Assembly: GCF_002288525.1 (NCBI RefSeq)
Contig: NZ_CP023068.1
Span: 1,240,001-1,304,000 of the forward strand
Source: Sinorhizobium sojae CCBAU 05684
GTDB taxonomy: Bacteria > Pseudomonadota > Alphaproteobacteria > Rhizobiales > Rhizobiaceae
Reading direction: 5' to 3'
DNA length: 64,000 bases
Both the position numbers and the translations under genes were made by a program. Within the stretch, counting starts at the first letter, position 1. Every line of letters starts with the position of its first letter. Below the pieces are notes generated by a model. That model ran no database searches, had not been told where the DNA came from, and saw nothing but the letters and a program-made list of their open reading frames with translations. This document shows positions 43,691 through 51,952 of the stretch, piece by piece.

Positions 43691-44656
43691 ATGCTCACTC
43701 GTAGAGGACTCATCAAGAGCGCAGCAGCGCTTTTCGCAGCCGGATCGGTATCGGGCGGGTTCAACCCGGTCTTTGCAAAGGCACCTTTTCGACCTTCCCA
43801 GGCTCCCGGCTTCTACAGAATGAAGCTGGGTCGCTTCGAACTGACGGCGCTTTCGGACGGTACAATTCCTTTGTCTCTCCCGGAACTTTACACAAATACG
43901 GACGCCGACGAAGCGCGGAAAGCGCTGGGCGCGGCATTCATGGGCACGCCGACAGATACATCGGTCAACGCCTTCCTCGTCAACACAGGGGACAGGTTGG
44001 TGCTGATCGACGCTGGTACGGGCACCTACCTCGATGGTGCGCTCGGCAAGCTCGTCGCCAATCTCGAGGCAGCCGGCTACAAAGCGGACCAGGTTGACGA
44101 CATCATCCTGACCCATATCCACACAGACCATTCCGGCGGGCTGACGATCGAAGGCAAGCCGGTGTTCGCCAACGCGACTGTCTACGTCAACAAGCGCGAA
44201 TACGATTTCTGGATGACAACGCCTGTGGAGAGTCGACCGGCCAATGTGCCGCCGAGCCATTTCGTCGAGGCGCATGCGAGCCTGAAGCCCTATGCCGAGG
44301 CCGGCAGAATTCGGACCTTTGCCGATAATGCGGGAATCTTGCCGGGCGTCGGCTCGATCCTGCGGGCCGGGCACACGCCGGGACACAGCTCGGTCGTCGT
44401 CGAAAGCGCAGGCGACAAGATCGTTTTCTGGGGCGACATCACCCATGGAAACGTGCTGCAGTTCGACGAGCCGGGCGTGGCGATCCAGTTCGATACGGAC
44501 CAGGCCGAGGCCGTTCGTGCGAGAGCCGCAGCCTTCGAGCATGCCGCCGATGGCAAATACCTGGTGGCCGGCGCTCACATTGCCTTTCCCGGCATCGGCC
44601 ATGTTCGCCGCGACGCGACAAATTTCGACTGGGTTCCTGTCAACTATGCCTCTTGA
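43691..44656 (+). CDS. Exported MBL-fold metallohydrolase
   Basis: A 321-residue metallo-beta-lactamase-fold protein. The zinc motif is LTHIHTDHSGG; further ligands are in AGHTPGHSS, WGDITH and near GAHIAFPG. The N-terminus (MLTRRGLIKSAAALFAAGSV) is a signal sequence with twin arginines, so Tat export to the periplasm is likely. Members of this branch include lactonases and other hydrolases; the DGTI(P)-HIHTDHSGG pattern resembles N-acyl-homoserine lactonase-like proteins, but the substrate is not certain. It is single, ended by a hairpin at 44670. Confidence 0.87.
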   Translation: MLTRRGLIKSAAALFAAGSVSGGFNPVFAKAPFRPSQAPGFYRMKLGRFELTALSDGTIPLSLPELYTNTDADEARKALGAAFMGTPTDTSVNAFLVNTGDRLVLIDAGTGTYLDGALGKLVANLEAAGYKADQVDDIILTHIHTDHSGGLTIEGKPVFANATVYVNKREYDFWMTTPVESRPANVPPSHFVEAHASLKPYAEAGRIRTFADNAGILPGVGSILRAGHTPGHSSVVVESAGDKIVFWGDITHGNVLQFDEPGVAIQFDTDQAEAVRARAAAFEHAADGKYLVAGAHIAFPGIGHVRRDATNFDWVPVNYAS

Positions 44657-44669
44657 GGGCGACCATCCT

Positions 44670-44696
44670 GGCGCAACGAGCGGAGTCCGTTGCGCC
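44670..44696 (+). terminator. Hairpin after the MBL-fold gene
   Basis: GGCGCAACG (44670-44678) pairs perfectly with CGTTGCGCC (44688-44696), loop 9 bases, 13 bases after the stop. A short T-containing tail follows. It lies between convergent genes. Confidence 0.6.
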
Positions 44697-44828
44697 GGTT
44701 TCATATCTGAGCGGCACCAATCGCCAGCCTTGACATTAGGGGCACACGAGGCCGCGTGCGACCCAACTGAGTGCGGCAACCCGGAACGAAAAGCCCCCAC
44801 TTCGTCATGCCCCTCCAGCAGACGCCGA

Positions 44829-45764
44829 TCAATGCGAAGCGGCCACATTCTCATTGCGGATCTCTGTGAGGTTCAGCCGCGGCACCAGAAAGTCGAGGAA
44901 TGCCCTGACCTTTGGCGGCTGGATACGTCCGCCGGCCCTCATCGCGTAAAGCGTGGGGGCCGGCCCGGACCATTCGGGGAGGACGCGGACGAGACGTCCC
45001 GCGGCGACATCCGCCCTGACGCGGACATGATTGGTCATGTGAAGACCCTCGCCGGCCAACAGAAAGCCGTGCAACCCTTCAGGATCGCTGGCCACCGCAA
45101 CGGGGCGGACCGGGAACTCGTTGCGCTGCCCCTCGCGCGTCAGAGGCCAGGCATGGACCGGCTTGTCGTAATAGAACTGTGTCAGCAGGCAGGCATGATT
45201 GATGAGCTCTGCCGGGTCCGAAGGGGCTGTGTGCCGGTCAAGATAGGCAGGAGCCGCATATATGCCCATTGGCAGATCACCAAGCCGGCGGGCACTGAGC
45301 GAGGAATCCGGCAAAGGTCCATCCCAGAGCCGAAGCGCGATATCGATCTCCTTGGCAACGACATCCAGCACCTCATGGGCCAGAAGCAACTGCGGATAGA
45401 CATCGGGGTAAAACCTTCGGAATTCGCTGAGCACCGGCGCTAGAATGCGCGTCGACAACCAGTACGGAGATGTGATCCTGAGCCAGCCCTTGGGATGTTG
45501 TTGAAGCTCGGCCACGGCGCTTTCGGCATCTTCGATATCCTTGACCAGACCCTCGCAGTGCTGAAAGTAGATCGCACCAGCCTCGGTGAGCTTGAGGCTG
45601 CGCGTTGTCCTGTGGAGAAGCTGGGCCCCCAACCGCGCCTCCAATTCCTGTACCTTGCGGCTGATCCGCGTCTTCGGCGTTCGCAGTGCCCGCGCCGCGC
45701 CGGTGAAACTGCCCTCCTGCACGACCTTTACGAATGCCACCGTATCGCTGAAGTCGCGCAGCAT
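44829..45764 (-). CDS. LysR-family regulator (divergent from hydrolase operon)
   Basis: A 311-residue LysR protein. The winged helix reads FVKVVQEGSFTGAARALRTP, KTRISRKVQELEARLG, AQLLHRTTRSLKLTEAG, and the effector domain follows from GWLRITSPYW. ATG 45764 lies behind GAGGAG; another ATG at 45779 is possible. It belongs to the CrgA/aaeR-like subgroup judging by the RTTRSLxLTEAG stretch. It is divergent from the two alpha/beta hydrolase genes, and the dyads between them are its probable binding sites. Confidence 0.9.
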   Translation of the reverse strand: MLRDFSDTVAFVKVVQEGSFTGAARALRTPKTRISRKVQELEARLGAQLLHRTTRSLKLTEAGAIYFQHCEGLVKDIEDAESAVAELQQHPKGWLRITSPYWLSTRILAPVLSEFRRFYPDVYPQLLLAHEVLDVVAKEIDIALRLWDGPLPDSSLSARRLGDLPMGIYAAPAYLDRHTAPSDPAELINHACLLTQFYYDKPVHAWPLTREGQRNEFPVRPVAVASDPEGLHGFLLAGEGLHMTNHVRVRADVAAGRLVRVLPEWSGPAPTLYAMRAGGRIQPPKVRAFLDFLVPRLNLTEIRNENVAASH

Positions 45765-45776
45765 ATGCTCTCCTCG

Positions 45777-45858
45777 CATTGTCCTTAAATTCGGGACAAT
45801 GAAGACCGATTTCGCCAGATAATCAAGCCACCTCATTTCTTCTATCTGTCGATTGTCC
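45777..45858. promoter_or_regulatory. Dyad and repeated ATTGTCC sites between LysR and hydrolase genes
   Basis: CATTGTCC (45777-45784) and GGACAATG (45794-45801) are perfect 8-base arms across nine bases. A third ATTGTCC lies at 45852-45858, followed by a partial inverse copy (CGGGA). The site overlaps the expected LysR promoter, suggesting autoregulation as well as control of the hydrolase operon. Confidence 0.65.
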
Positions 45859-45889
45859 CAATCGGGATGAAGACAGAAGGAGAAAAGAA

Positions 45890-46687
45890 ATGGCAAACCT
45901 GAACGGGACCAGTCCCGATATCAACGCAAGCACTGCCGAGAACCCCTCAAGAGACGGCACCGAGCGGGTGAAGAACGTCGTCCTCGTGCACGGGGCCTTC
46001 GCCGATGGTTCAGGCTGGCGTGGCGTATACGACGAGTTGACCGCCGGCGGCTACACGGTCGCCATCGTCCAGAACCCGCTGACCTCGTTCGAGGACGACG
46101 TGGCCGCCACTCGCCGCGTCATCGCGCGGCAGAATGGCCCGGTCATCCTCGTCGGACACTCCTACGGCGGCACGGTGATCACCGAGGCGGGTGACGATCC
46201 CCAGGTCGCCGGCCTCGTCTATGTGGCCGCCTTCGCGCCTGACCTCGGTCAGTCCACCCTTGACCAATACGGCGAAGTGCCACCGCCGCCCAACTTTGAG
46301 CCCGACGTTCAGCCGGACGGCTTCGCCTATCTCAAATCGGAGACGTTTCATGCAGGCTTTGCCGCCGACACCAGCGAAAGCGACGGCGCATTCCTTCGCG
46401 ACGCCCAGGTTCCGATCGCGATGAAGGCGCTCGAGGCAAAGGTCAGCAAGGTGGCGTGGAAGGTCAAGCCGAGCTGGTACGTTGTGGCGACCGAGGACGG
46501 GGCAATTGCCCCCAAGCTTCTTCGCAGCACGGCCCGGCGCATCGGTGCCGACACGACCGAACTGGCAGGCAGCCATGTCGTGTTCCTCACCCAGCCCTCG
46601 GCGGTTGCCGGCGTCATCGACCGCGCGGCACACGGCGCAGCCAAGCCCGGCTCGGTAGACCCGTCCGCGAGCATGAAAGCCGCCTGA
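45890..46687 (+). CDS. Alpha/beta hydrolase (esterase-like)
   Basis: A 265-residue alpha/beta hydrolase. The oxyanion loop is VVLVHGAFADGSGW, the nucleophile elbow GHSYGG carries the catalytic Ser, VVATEDGAI supplies the acid region and GSHVVFLTQP the catalytic His. No signal peptide; a polar N-terminal extension of about 25 residues precedes the fold. AAGGAG precedes the ATG. The family resembles small plant-type esterases also annotated as salicylate-esterase or haloperoxidase-like in bacteria; substrate unknown. It forms an operon with the next gene and is likely controlled by the divergent LysR protein. Confidence 0.87.
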   Translation: MANLNGTSPDINASTAENPSRDGTERVKNVVLVHGAFADGSGWRGVYDELTAGGYTVAIVQNPLTSFEDDVAATRRVIARQNGPVILVGHSYGGTVITEAGDDPQVAGLVYVAAFAPDLGQSTLDQYGEVPPPPNFEPDVQPDGFAYLKSETFHAGFAADTSESDGAFLRDAQVPIAMKALEAKVSKVAWKVKPSWYVVATEDGAIAPKLLRSTARRIGADTTELAGSHVVFLTQPSAVAGVIDRAAHGAAKPGSVDPSASMKAA

Positions 46688-46748
46688 AGTCCACAGAGCA
46701 ATCATCCAACGAAGTCGATCAACACAATACGAATGAAGGAGCGATGAC

Positions 46749-47750
46749 ATGAATAAGGTATTTGCTACGGCGGTTCTGTCCGCATTCGCCTCCACCGCAG
46801 CACTCGCTGCTCCGGTTCTCGAACCGCACGCCCAGGCTTTTGCCACTGCGGCCGCCAAGGCCACCCCACTTTACACCTTGCCTTATGAAGAGGCGCGCCA
46901 GGTACTTTCATCCGTGCAGAGCTCCACTGTGGCGATCCCCGCTACGGTCATCAAGGACGAAGTCTGGCCGATCGGCCCGACCGGCAAGGTGCGCGTGCGC
47001 ATCGTCCGCCCGGAACATGCGCGCGGCTTACTGCCCGCCGTCATGTACTTTCACGGGGGCGGCTGGGTCATGGGCGATCGGAACACGCATGATCATCTGA
47101 TCCGCGAACTGTCGGCCCAAGCCCACGCTGCGGTCGTCTTTGTCGAATACGACAATGCCCCTGATGTGAAGTATCCCGAAAACAACGAGCAGGCCTATGC
47201 TGCGCTCGAATATGTCGGCAAGCATGCCGAGGCGCTCGACCTCGATGCCGCCCGCATTGCCGTTGCCGGCGACAGCGCAGGCGGCAACATGGCGGCAGCC
47301 GTCACGCTGCTTTCCAAGCAGCGGCAAGGCCCCAGGATCCTTCATCAGGTGTTGTTCTACCCGGTCACCGACGATATCTCGGACAACGCGTCCTACCGGG
47401 CATTTGTAGAGGGGCCGTTCCTGACCCGCAAGGCAATGGACTATTTCCTGGAAGCGAACTTCCCCGACGAGTACCGGAACGATGTGCTGGCCTTCCCGCT
47501 GAAGGCAACGGTAGAGCAGCTCGAGGGGTTGCCGAGCGCGACGGTGATCGTTGCGGAGAACGATCTGCTTCGCGACGAGGGCGAGGCTTATGCCCGCAAG
47601 CTGCTGCAGGCCGGCGTCGCCGTCACATCGACGCGGTATATCGGGACCATTCATGATTTCGTGATGCTGAACGCCCTTGCCGACAGCGCGCCCGCCAAGG
47701 CCGCGATTGCCCAGGCAAGCACCGCACTGCGTACCGCGTTCGCGGAATAA
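46749..47750 (+). CDS. Exported HSL-family alpha/beta hydrolase
   Basis: A 333-residue esterase/lipase of the hormone-sensitive-lipase family: oxyanion motif YFHGGGWVMG, nucleophile GDSAGG, catalytic Asp region VIVAENDLLRDEG and His in GTIHDFVML. The N-terminus (MNKVFATAVLSAFASTAALA) is a signal peptide, so it acts in the periplasm. It lies 61 bases after the first hydrolase, with AAGGAG ahead of the ATG, and ends before a strong intrinsic terminator. Substrate unknown; short-chain esters are usual for the family. Confidence 0.88.
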   Translation: MNKVFATAVLSAFASTAALAAPVLEPHAQAFATAAAKATPLYTLPYEEARQVLSSVQSSTVAIPATVIKDEVWPIGPTGKVRVRIVRPEHARGLLPAVMYFHGGGWVMGDRNTHDHLIRELSAQAHAAVVFVEYDNAPDVKYPENNEQAYAALEYVGKHAEALDLDAARIAVAGDSAGGNMAAAVTLLSKQRQGPRILHQVLFYPVTDDISDNASYRAFVEGPFLTRKAMDYFLEANFPDEYRNDVLAFPLKATVEQLEGLPSATVIVAENDLLRDEGEAYARKLLQAGVAVTSTRYIGTIHDFVMLNALADSAPAKAAIAQASTALRTAFAE

Positions 47751-47774
47751 AACGTGGGATTGAATACCTGATCC

Positions 47775-47810
47775 GGCCGGACGACCTCGCTGTCTCCGGC
47801 CAATTTTTTT
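47775..47810 (+). terminator. Rho-independent terminator of the hydrolase operon
   Basis: GGCCGGA (47775-47781) pairs with TCCGGCC (47795-47801), extended by GAC/GTC around a small bulge, and is followed by AATTTTTTT. It is the clearest intrinsic terminator in the window, 25 bases after the stop. Confidence 0.85.
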
Positions 47811-48477
47811 GCCAGGACTAAATGCTCTGGGATTTGATAACGGGAGGCGCTTGCCCAACCCCAGCCTTGAATCCTTCGGCGGGCCGAGTCCGGTGCGCGA
47901 ACTGCAGCTTCCAGCCGCCTGGGATATTGTTGAGCCGATCTGCTGGAGCGCCTTCTCGAAGGCGAAGACCTCGCGCCAAAGCACGTCATGCTGCCTTTGT
48001 CGCCTAGTAAGCGAGGTTCCGTCGGCGCAGTTTGAAGCGGCCATCATCAAGCTCGACAAGCAGCCGGCTTACTGAACCGGGTGGATTCGCACCGGCAACC
48101 CGACAAGGCGACCCCAGGCGCCGGATGAGCTGTGCGCCCACATAAGCACTCAGAATCGTAATTGGCCGGCCGTATGTCGGACGCATCGATCTCATAGAGA
48201 ATGGAATGGGAAGTATTCCTGCGATGATCTTCGCCTGCTCGTCAATCAGATATGCTCTCGCTGCCCCAGTGCGAAGGCGGCTGGGCGACCCACGTTGATC
48301 GCCAGCCGTTCGCTGTCGTCGTAGAGCTGCTTCAGAAAGCAGAAGTCCGATTGTACGAACGCCTGCGTCATCGCGTGCGGGCGTAGCTACACTACCTTGT
48401 AGTGCGGCTTGAGATGCGTCGAGGAATACACCTTTATTAACAGGCGTCTGCATCAGCACACGCCATAGGGGAATTCA
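47811..48477. other. Gene-poor stretch of about 670 bases
   Basis: No recognisable gene. A 151-codon minus-strand frame (48004-48459) has no family resemblance or good ribosome-binding site and is probably spurious. A stretch near 48290-48360 may be a relic in another frame (FCFLKQLYDDSERLAINVGR), unidentified. Confidence 0.4.
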
Positions 48478-48717
48478 GTGAACGAAGAAGAGCCGGTCAA
48501 AAGCAAGAAGCCCTTCAAGATTAAATTGTCGGACCTCAAGAACTCGGAGGCGGTGAAACGGACGGAACATATCAACCGTGCAAGCGCGGCCCCTGAACAT
48601 TTAAATCGCCCGCGACACCCGGGGCCGGCTGATTGTTTGCAGCACATGGAAGAAGAGCGGTTCAGGATCAGCGACCTGATGAAACCTTCCCTCGATCGGA
48701 ACGAGAAAGAAGCGTAG
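48478..48717 (+). CDS. Small hypothetical protein
   Basis: A 79-residue, highly charged protein starting at GTG 48478 behind AGGGG: MNEEEPVKSKKPFKIKLSDL, and near the end MEEERFRISDLMKPSL. No motif, helix or signal is recognised. The start signal and Lys/Glu-rich composition unlike the surrounding spurious frames favour a real gene, but support is modest. It precedes the cyclase gene by 133 bases. Confidence 0.4.
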   Translation: MNEEEPVKSKKPFKIKLSDLKNSEAVKRTEHINRASAAPEHLNRPRHPGPADCLQHMEEERFRISDLMKPSLDRNEKEA

Positions 48718-48850
48718 AAGCGGATCCCTTCGGTGCGACATCAGCGCATTCGCTCTGGATTTTTCGTTCCTATCCTGATTGGCGCGGTTCAAGAGCGCTT
48801 TCGCATTTGCTTATCAGGCGATACTGTATTCTCTTGGCGGAGGGGCAACC

Positions 48851-50617
48851 GTGGAACGTCGTCTTACCACAATAATGGCTGCCGATTTGGTCGGCTATTC
48901 TCGCCTCATGGCGGCGGACGAGGAAGGCACCATTTCGCGGCTGCGCGATGCGCGAACCTACGTGATTGACCCGGCGATTATGGAAGGCGGTGGCCGCATC
49001 GTCAAAACCATGGGCGACGGGCTCCTAGTCGATTTCCCATCGCCAGTGTTGGCGGTAAGAGCGGCTCTTCTAATGCAGCGCAACTTGATCTCGCGCGAGT
49101 CTTCTCAAGGGGAAGACCGACGTCTGCGCTTCCGGATCGGTATTCATCTGGGAGACGTGGTGATCGATGGGGACGACATCCTCGGCGACTGCGTCAACAT
49201 CACTGCGCGTTTGGAAACCATCGCACCCGCCGGAGGCATCTGCATATCTCGTGCAACCTACGATCATGTGCAAGGCAAGATAGAGGCTGGGATGACGTGG
49301 CTCGGGCCACAGTCCGTTAAGAACATCCCCGAACCAATTGATGTGTGGCAGGTCGAGGTGGACGGCACGGCGCCCAGCCCGGTTCGGCTCTCTGGCCAGG
49401 AACGTGCTTCGATCGCGGTTCTCCCATTCCAGAATTTTTCTGCCACGCCCGATCAGGACTTCTTTGTCGACGGACTGGTCGAAGACGTCATCACGGAACT
49501 AGGTCGCTTTCGATGGTTGTTCGTGATCGCTCGCAACTCGACTTTCGCCTACAAGGGAACAGCCAAGGACGTACGCAAGATCGCCCGGGAACTTGGTGTG
49601 CGCTATGTCGTGGAAGGATCGGTTCGGCGGTCAGGTGATCGGTTGAGGATCACTGTACAGCTAATCGACGCGCTGTCCGGAGCACACATCTGGGCCGAGC
49701 GGTGGGATCGTCCGATCGCCGATTTTTTTGATGTGCAGGATGAGATAACGCGCCGGATTATCGCGGGCATCGAACCAGAACTGGGAGCGCACGAACGGGG
49801 CCTCGCCCTCGCCAAATCCACGGACAACCTTACTGCTTGGGAACTTTGTCACCGCGGCCTTGCTGAATTGCTTTCCTTCGAAGCAGGTTCTCAAGCCACT
49901 GCCGAGAAGTTCCTTCGACAAGCGCTCGAACACGATCCGAATTTCGCACTTCCCTACGCCTATTTAGCTCGTCACCGATACGCACTCGTCCTTTGGGGGC
50001 GTGCCGCAGACGTGCCTGTCGCTATCAAGGAAGGACTATCGTTCGCCACGAAGGCCTTAGAAATCGACAGGCGGAGCGATATCGCGTACGCGATGATGTC
50101 GCTCCTTCTTACGGTGGACGGGCGAGCGGCTGAGGCCATGCCTGTCGCTGAACAGGGCCTTGCATTAAATCCCAACTACGCGTTTCTTCACTTTGCACAT
50201 GGAATGGCAGCCGTGCGGCTCAGGGACGCCGATACGACGATTAGAGCCGCACAAAATGCCATCGATCTCAGTCCTCACGATCCGTCTATGTTTGCGTTCA
50301 AGACACTTTTCGGTATTGGCCTGATGCTAAGAGGCGAGCCCGATGACCTCTCAACGGCCCGGATGCATCTACGGGAAGGCGCGTCCTTCGAACGCACAAC
50401 CTATTATCCATTCATTGGGGCAGCGTTGCTCGCCCTCAGGGCGGGCAATACCGATGAAGTGAGGATCTGGATCTCTGATGCTTTGAAGAAATTTCCAAAC
50501 CTAAATGCGGAATACGTCCGAGAGGCGGCCCACCCATTCTATGAAGGCAGTCCTTACTGCGACTACCTCGACAGGTTGATCGAGCAGGGGCTCCCCCCGG
50601 GAGAGAAGCGTCTCTAG
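48851..50617 (+). CDS. Class III adenylate/guanylate cyclase with TolB-like and TPR regions (second copy)
   Basis: A 588-residue paralogue of the protein at 8293-10044 with the same three-part layout. Cyclase domain: AADLVGYSRLM, KTMGDGLLVDF, RIGIHLGDVVIDGDDILGDCVNITARLE, with both metal Asp residues kept. The TolB-like part has IAVLPFQNFS, FAYKGTAKDV and HIWAERWDRPIADFFDVQDEI, then TPR-like repeats. GTG 48851 follows GGAGGGG and aligns with the TTG start of the paralogue; an upstream TTG frame from 48779 is unlikely. One difference is Cys for Gly in GDCVN versus GDGVN, near the active site. Function: cytosolic cyclic-nucleotide synthesis, signal unknown. Confidence 0.88.
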   Translation: MERRLTTIMAADLVGYSRLMAADEEGTISRLRDARTYVIDPAIMEGGGRIVKTMGDGLLVDFPSPVLAVRAALLMQRNLISRESSQGEDRRLRFRIGIHLGDVVIDGDDILGDCVNITARLETIAPAGGICISRATYDHVQGKIEAGMTWLGPQSVKNIPEPIDVWQVEVDGTAPSPVRLSGQERASIAVLPFQNFSATPDQDFFVDGLVEDVITELGRFRWLFVIARNSTFAYKGTAKDVRKIARELGVRYVVEGSVRRSGDRLRITVQLIDALSGAHIWAERWDRPIADFFDVQDEITRRIIAGIEPELGAHERGLALAKSTDNLTAWELCHRGLAELLSFEAGSQATAEKFLRQALEHDPNFALPYAYLARHRYALVLWGRAADVPVAIKEGLSFATKALEIDRRSDIAYAMMSLLLTVDGRAAEAMPVAEQGLALNPNYAFLHFAHGMAAVRLRDADTTIRAAQNAIDLSPHDPSMFAFKTLFGIGLMLRGEPDDLSTARMHLREGASFERTTYYPFIGAALLALRAGNTDEVRIWISDALKKFPNLNAEYVREAAHPFYEGSPYCDYLDRLIEQGLPPGEKRL

Positions 50618-50781
50618 GATGGGCAATGTCGCAAGTTGCTCAGAACTTCCCCTTGGCAGTTTGGGCATTTGATTGTCGACATAAATGGACGGGCGCTCAC
50701 GTACTGGTTCACGCGAGAAGCACATGTCGCTTTGCAGTTAATTGAAAGACCCGTGATAAGTGATTTCAGAGGCTTAGCTTT

Positions 50782-50851
50782 GCCCGTAATTTGAGATTGA
50801 GCACTTAATTTGATAATGGCACCGCGACCGTTGCACTTAATTTGATAGTGG
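50782..50851 (-). repeat. Three tandem 19-bp repeats, transposon-end-like
   Basis: GCACTTAATTTGATAATGG (50801-50819) and GCACTTAATTTGATAGTGG (50833-50851) differ at one base; a diverged third copy (GCCCGTAATTTGAGATTGA) occupies 50782-50800. Spaced short repeats like these are typical of transposase-binding sites at ends of IS21-like or Tn7/Mu-type elements. No matching transposase gene is in the window. Confidence 0.6.
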
Positions 50852-51091
50852 AGCACTCGAAAATCGGCGTAGAGTAAATCGCTGTGATTCTTCCGAGAAG
50901 CGTGCTCCAAATTGCTTCAATTGGTGCATAGTAACCGCTGAAGGGGCGGCATACTAAAACGCTGCCATCGGACACACCGAAGAAGAAGCCTTCAGTCGCC
51001 GGCAGGGTGCGATCGCGGATCGCCGTTTCCAGGCGATCGAGATCGTCGGCGGATAGCTGAAGATTGATGCAATTGAAATTCGCGTGCGTGC

Positions 51092-51099
51092 CGCCCTTC
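51092..51099. repeat. Target-site duplication, left copy
   Basis: CGCCCTTC directly precedes the left end of the IS66 element and recurs exactly at 53925-53932 after its right end. Eight bases is the duplication length usual for IS66. Confidence 0.9.
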
Positions 51100-51121
51100 G
51101 TACGCATCCGAGGTGGGCCGC
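51100..51121 (+). repeat. IS66 left inverted repeat
   Basis: Starts GTACGCATCCGAGG and matches the reverse complement of 53903-53924 at 18 of 22 positions. Confidence 0.88.
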
Positions 51122-51185
51122 CTTGTAGGAATTGTCGGATTTGGCACTGACTGTCCTTATTGACGTCAAAAAGGACAGTGCGGCT

Positions 51186-51557
51186 ATGGATCGAGTTGAG
51201 ATTGTCGACACGGGTCGGCGTCGTCGTTTTAGCAAAGAGATGAAGCTCCAGATTGTCGCGGAGAGTTATTTGGAACCTGGCTTGTGTGCGACGACGGCGC
51301 GGCGACATGGTATATCGCGTTCGCAGTTATATGAATGGCGCCGGCTCGCACGAGCGTGGCAACTGGATGTTGCGTCGCCTGTGGGCGGCTTTGTCCCGGC
51401 GCTGCTTGTTCCAGAGGTAGAGCCGGCAGCAGGGTCATTGCCGAACGCCGGCCGGATGGAGGTTGTCAGCGCGAATGGTCGCCGTGTGATCGTGGACCGC
51501 GATGTCGACGTTGAAGCGCTGCTTCGGATCATGCGCGGACTGGAGGCGCTGCGGTGA
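51186..51557 (+). CDS. tnpA: IS66 TnpA accessory protein
   Basis: A 123-residue helix-turn-helix protein: RRRRFSKEMKLQIVAESYLE and TARRHGISRSQLYEWRRLAR form the DNA-binding part, and RRVIVDRDVDVEALLRIMRGLE ends the protein. It is the first of the three IS66 transposition proteins and probably binds the element ends. ATG 51186 follows AAGGA; an in-frame TTG at 51132 is less likely. It overlaps tnpB by four bases. Confidence 0.93.
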   Translation: MDRVEIVDTGRRRRFSKEMKLQIVAESYLEPGLCATTARRHGISRSQLYEWRRLARAWQLDVASPVGGFVPALLVPEVEPAAGSLPNAGRMEVVSANGRRVIVDRDVDVEALLRIMRGLEALR

Positions 51558-51907
51558 ATCCGTTTCCGATGGGAACAGGCGTCAAGGTCTGGCTTTCAAC
51601 GGGGTATACGGACATGCGCTGTGGCTTTCCCTCCCTGGCGCTTCGGGTGCAGGAGGTTCTGAAACGTGATCCGTTGTCAGGGCATCTCTTCGTCTTCAGG
51701 GGCCGCAGATCGGATATTTTGAAGATCATCTGGCATGATGGTCTGGGCGCCTGCCTTTTTACCCGGCGGCTGGAGAAGGGCCGGTTCATCTGGCCGAATA
51801 TGGAGGGCGGCGCGGTAGCGATCTCACCGGCGCAATTGTCTTATTTGTTGTCCGGGATCGACTGGCGCAATCCGCAGGAAACCTGGCGTCCGACACGGGT
51901 CGGATAG
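51554..51907 (+). CDS. tnpB: IS66 TnpB accessory protein
   Basis: A 117-residue IS66 Orf2-like protein. STGYTDMRCGFPSLALRVQE, GHLFVFRGRRSDILKIIWHD and RRLEKGRFIWP are the conserved blocks. It starts at GTG 51554 overlapping the tnpA stop (GTGA), a coupling usual in IS66. Required for transposition in studied family members, role not understood. Confidence 0.95.
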   Translation: MNPFPMGTGVKVWLSTGYTDMRCGFPSLALRVQEVLKRDPLSGHLFVFRGRRSDILKIIWHDGLGACLFTRRLEKGRFIWPNMEGGAVAISPAQLSYLLSGIDWRNPQETWRPTRVG

Positions 51908-51952
51908 CATTATTGCATTGAAAATATTGAGTGAATCTGATCGAATGGCTTC

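Noticed and set aside
48004..48459. 151-codon minus-strand frame
   Set aside because: No family resemblance, arginine-rich shadow-like composition and no ribosome-binding site.
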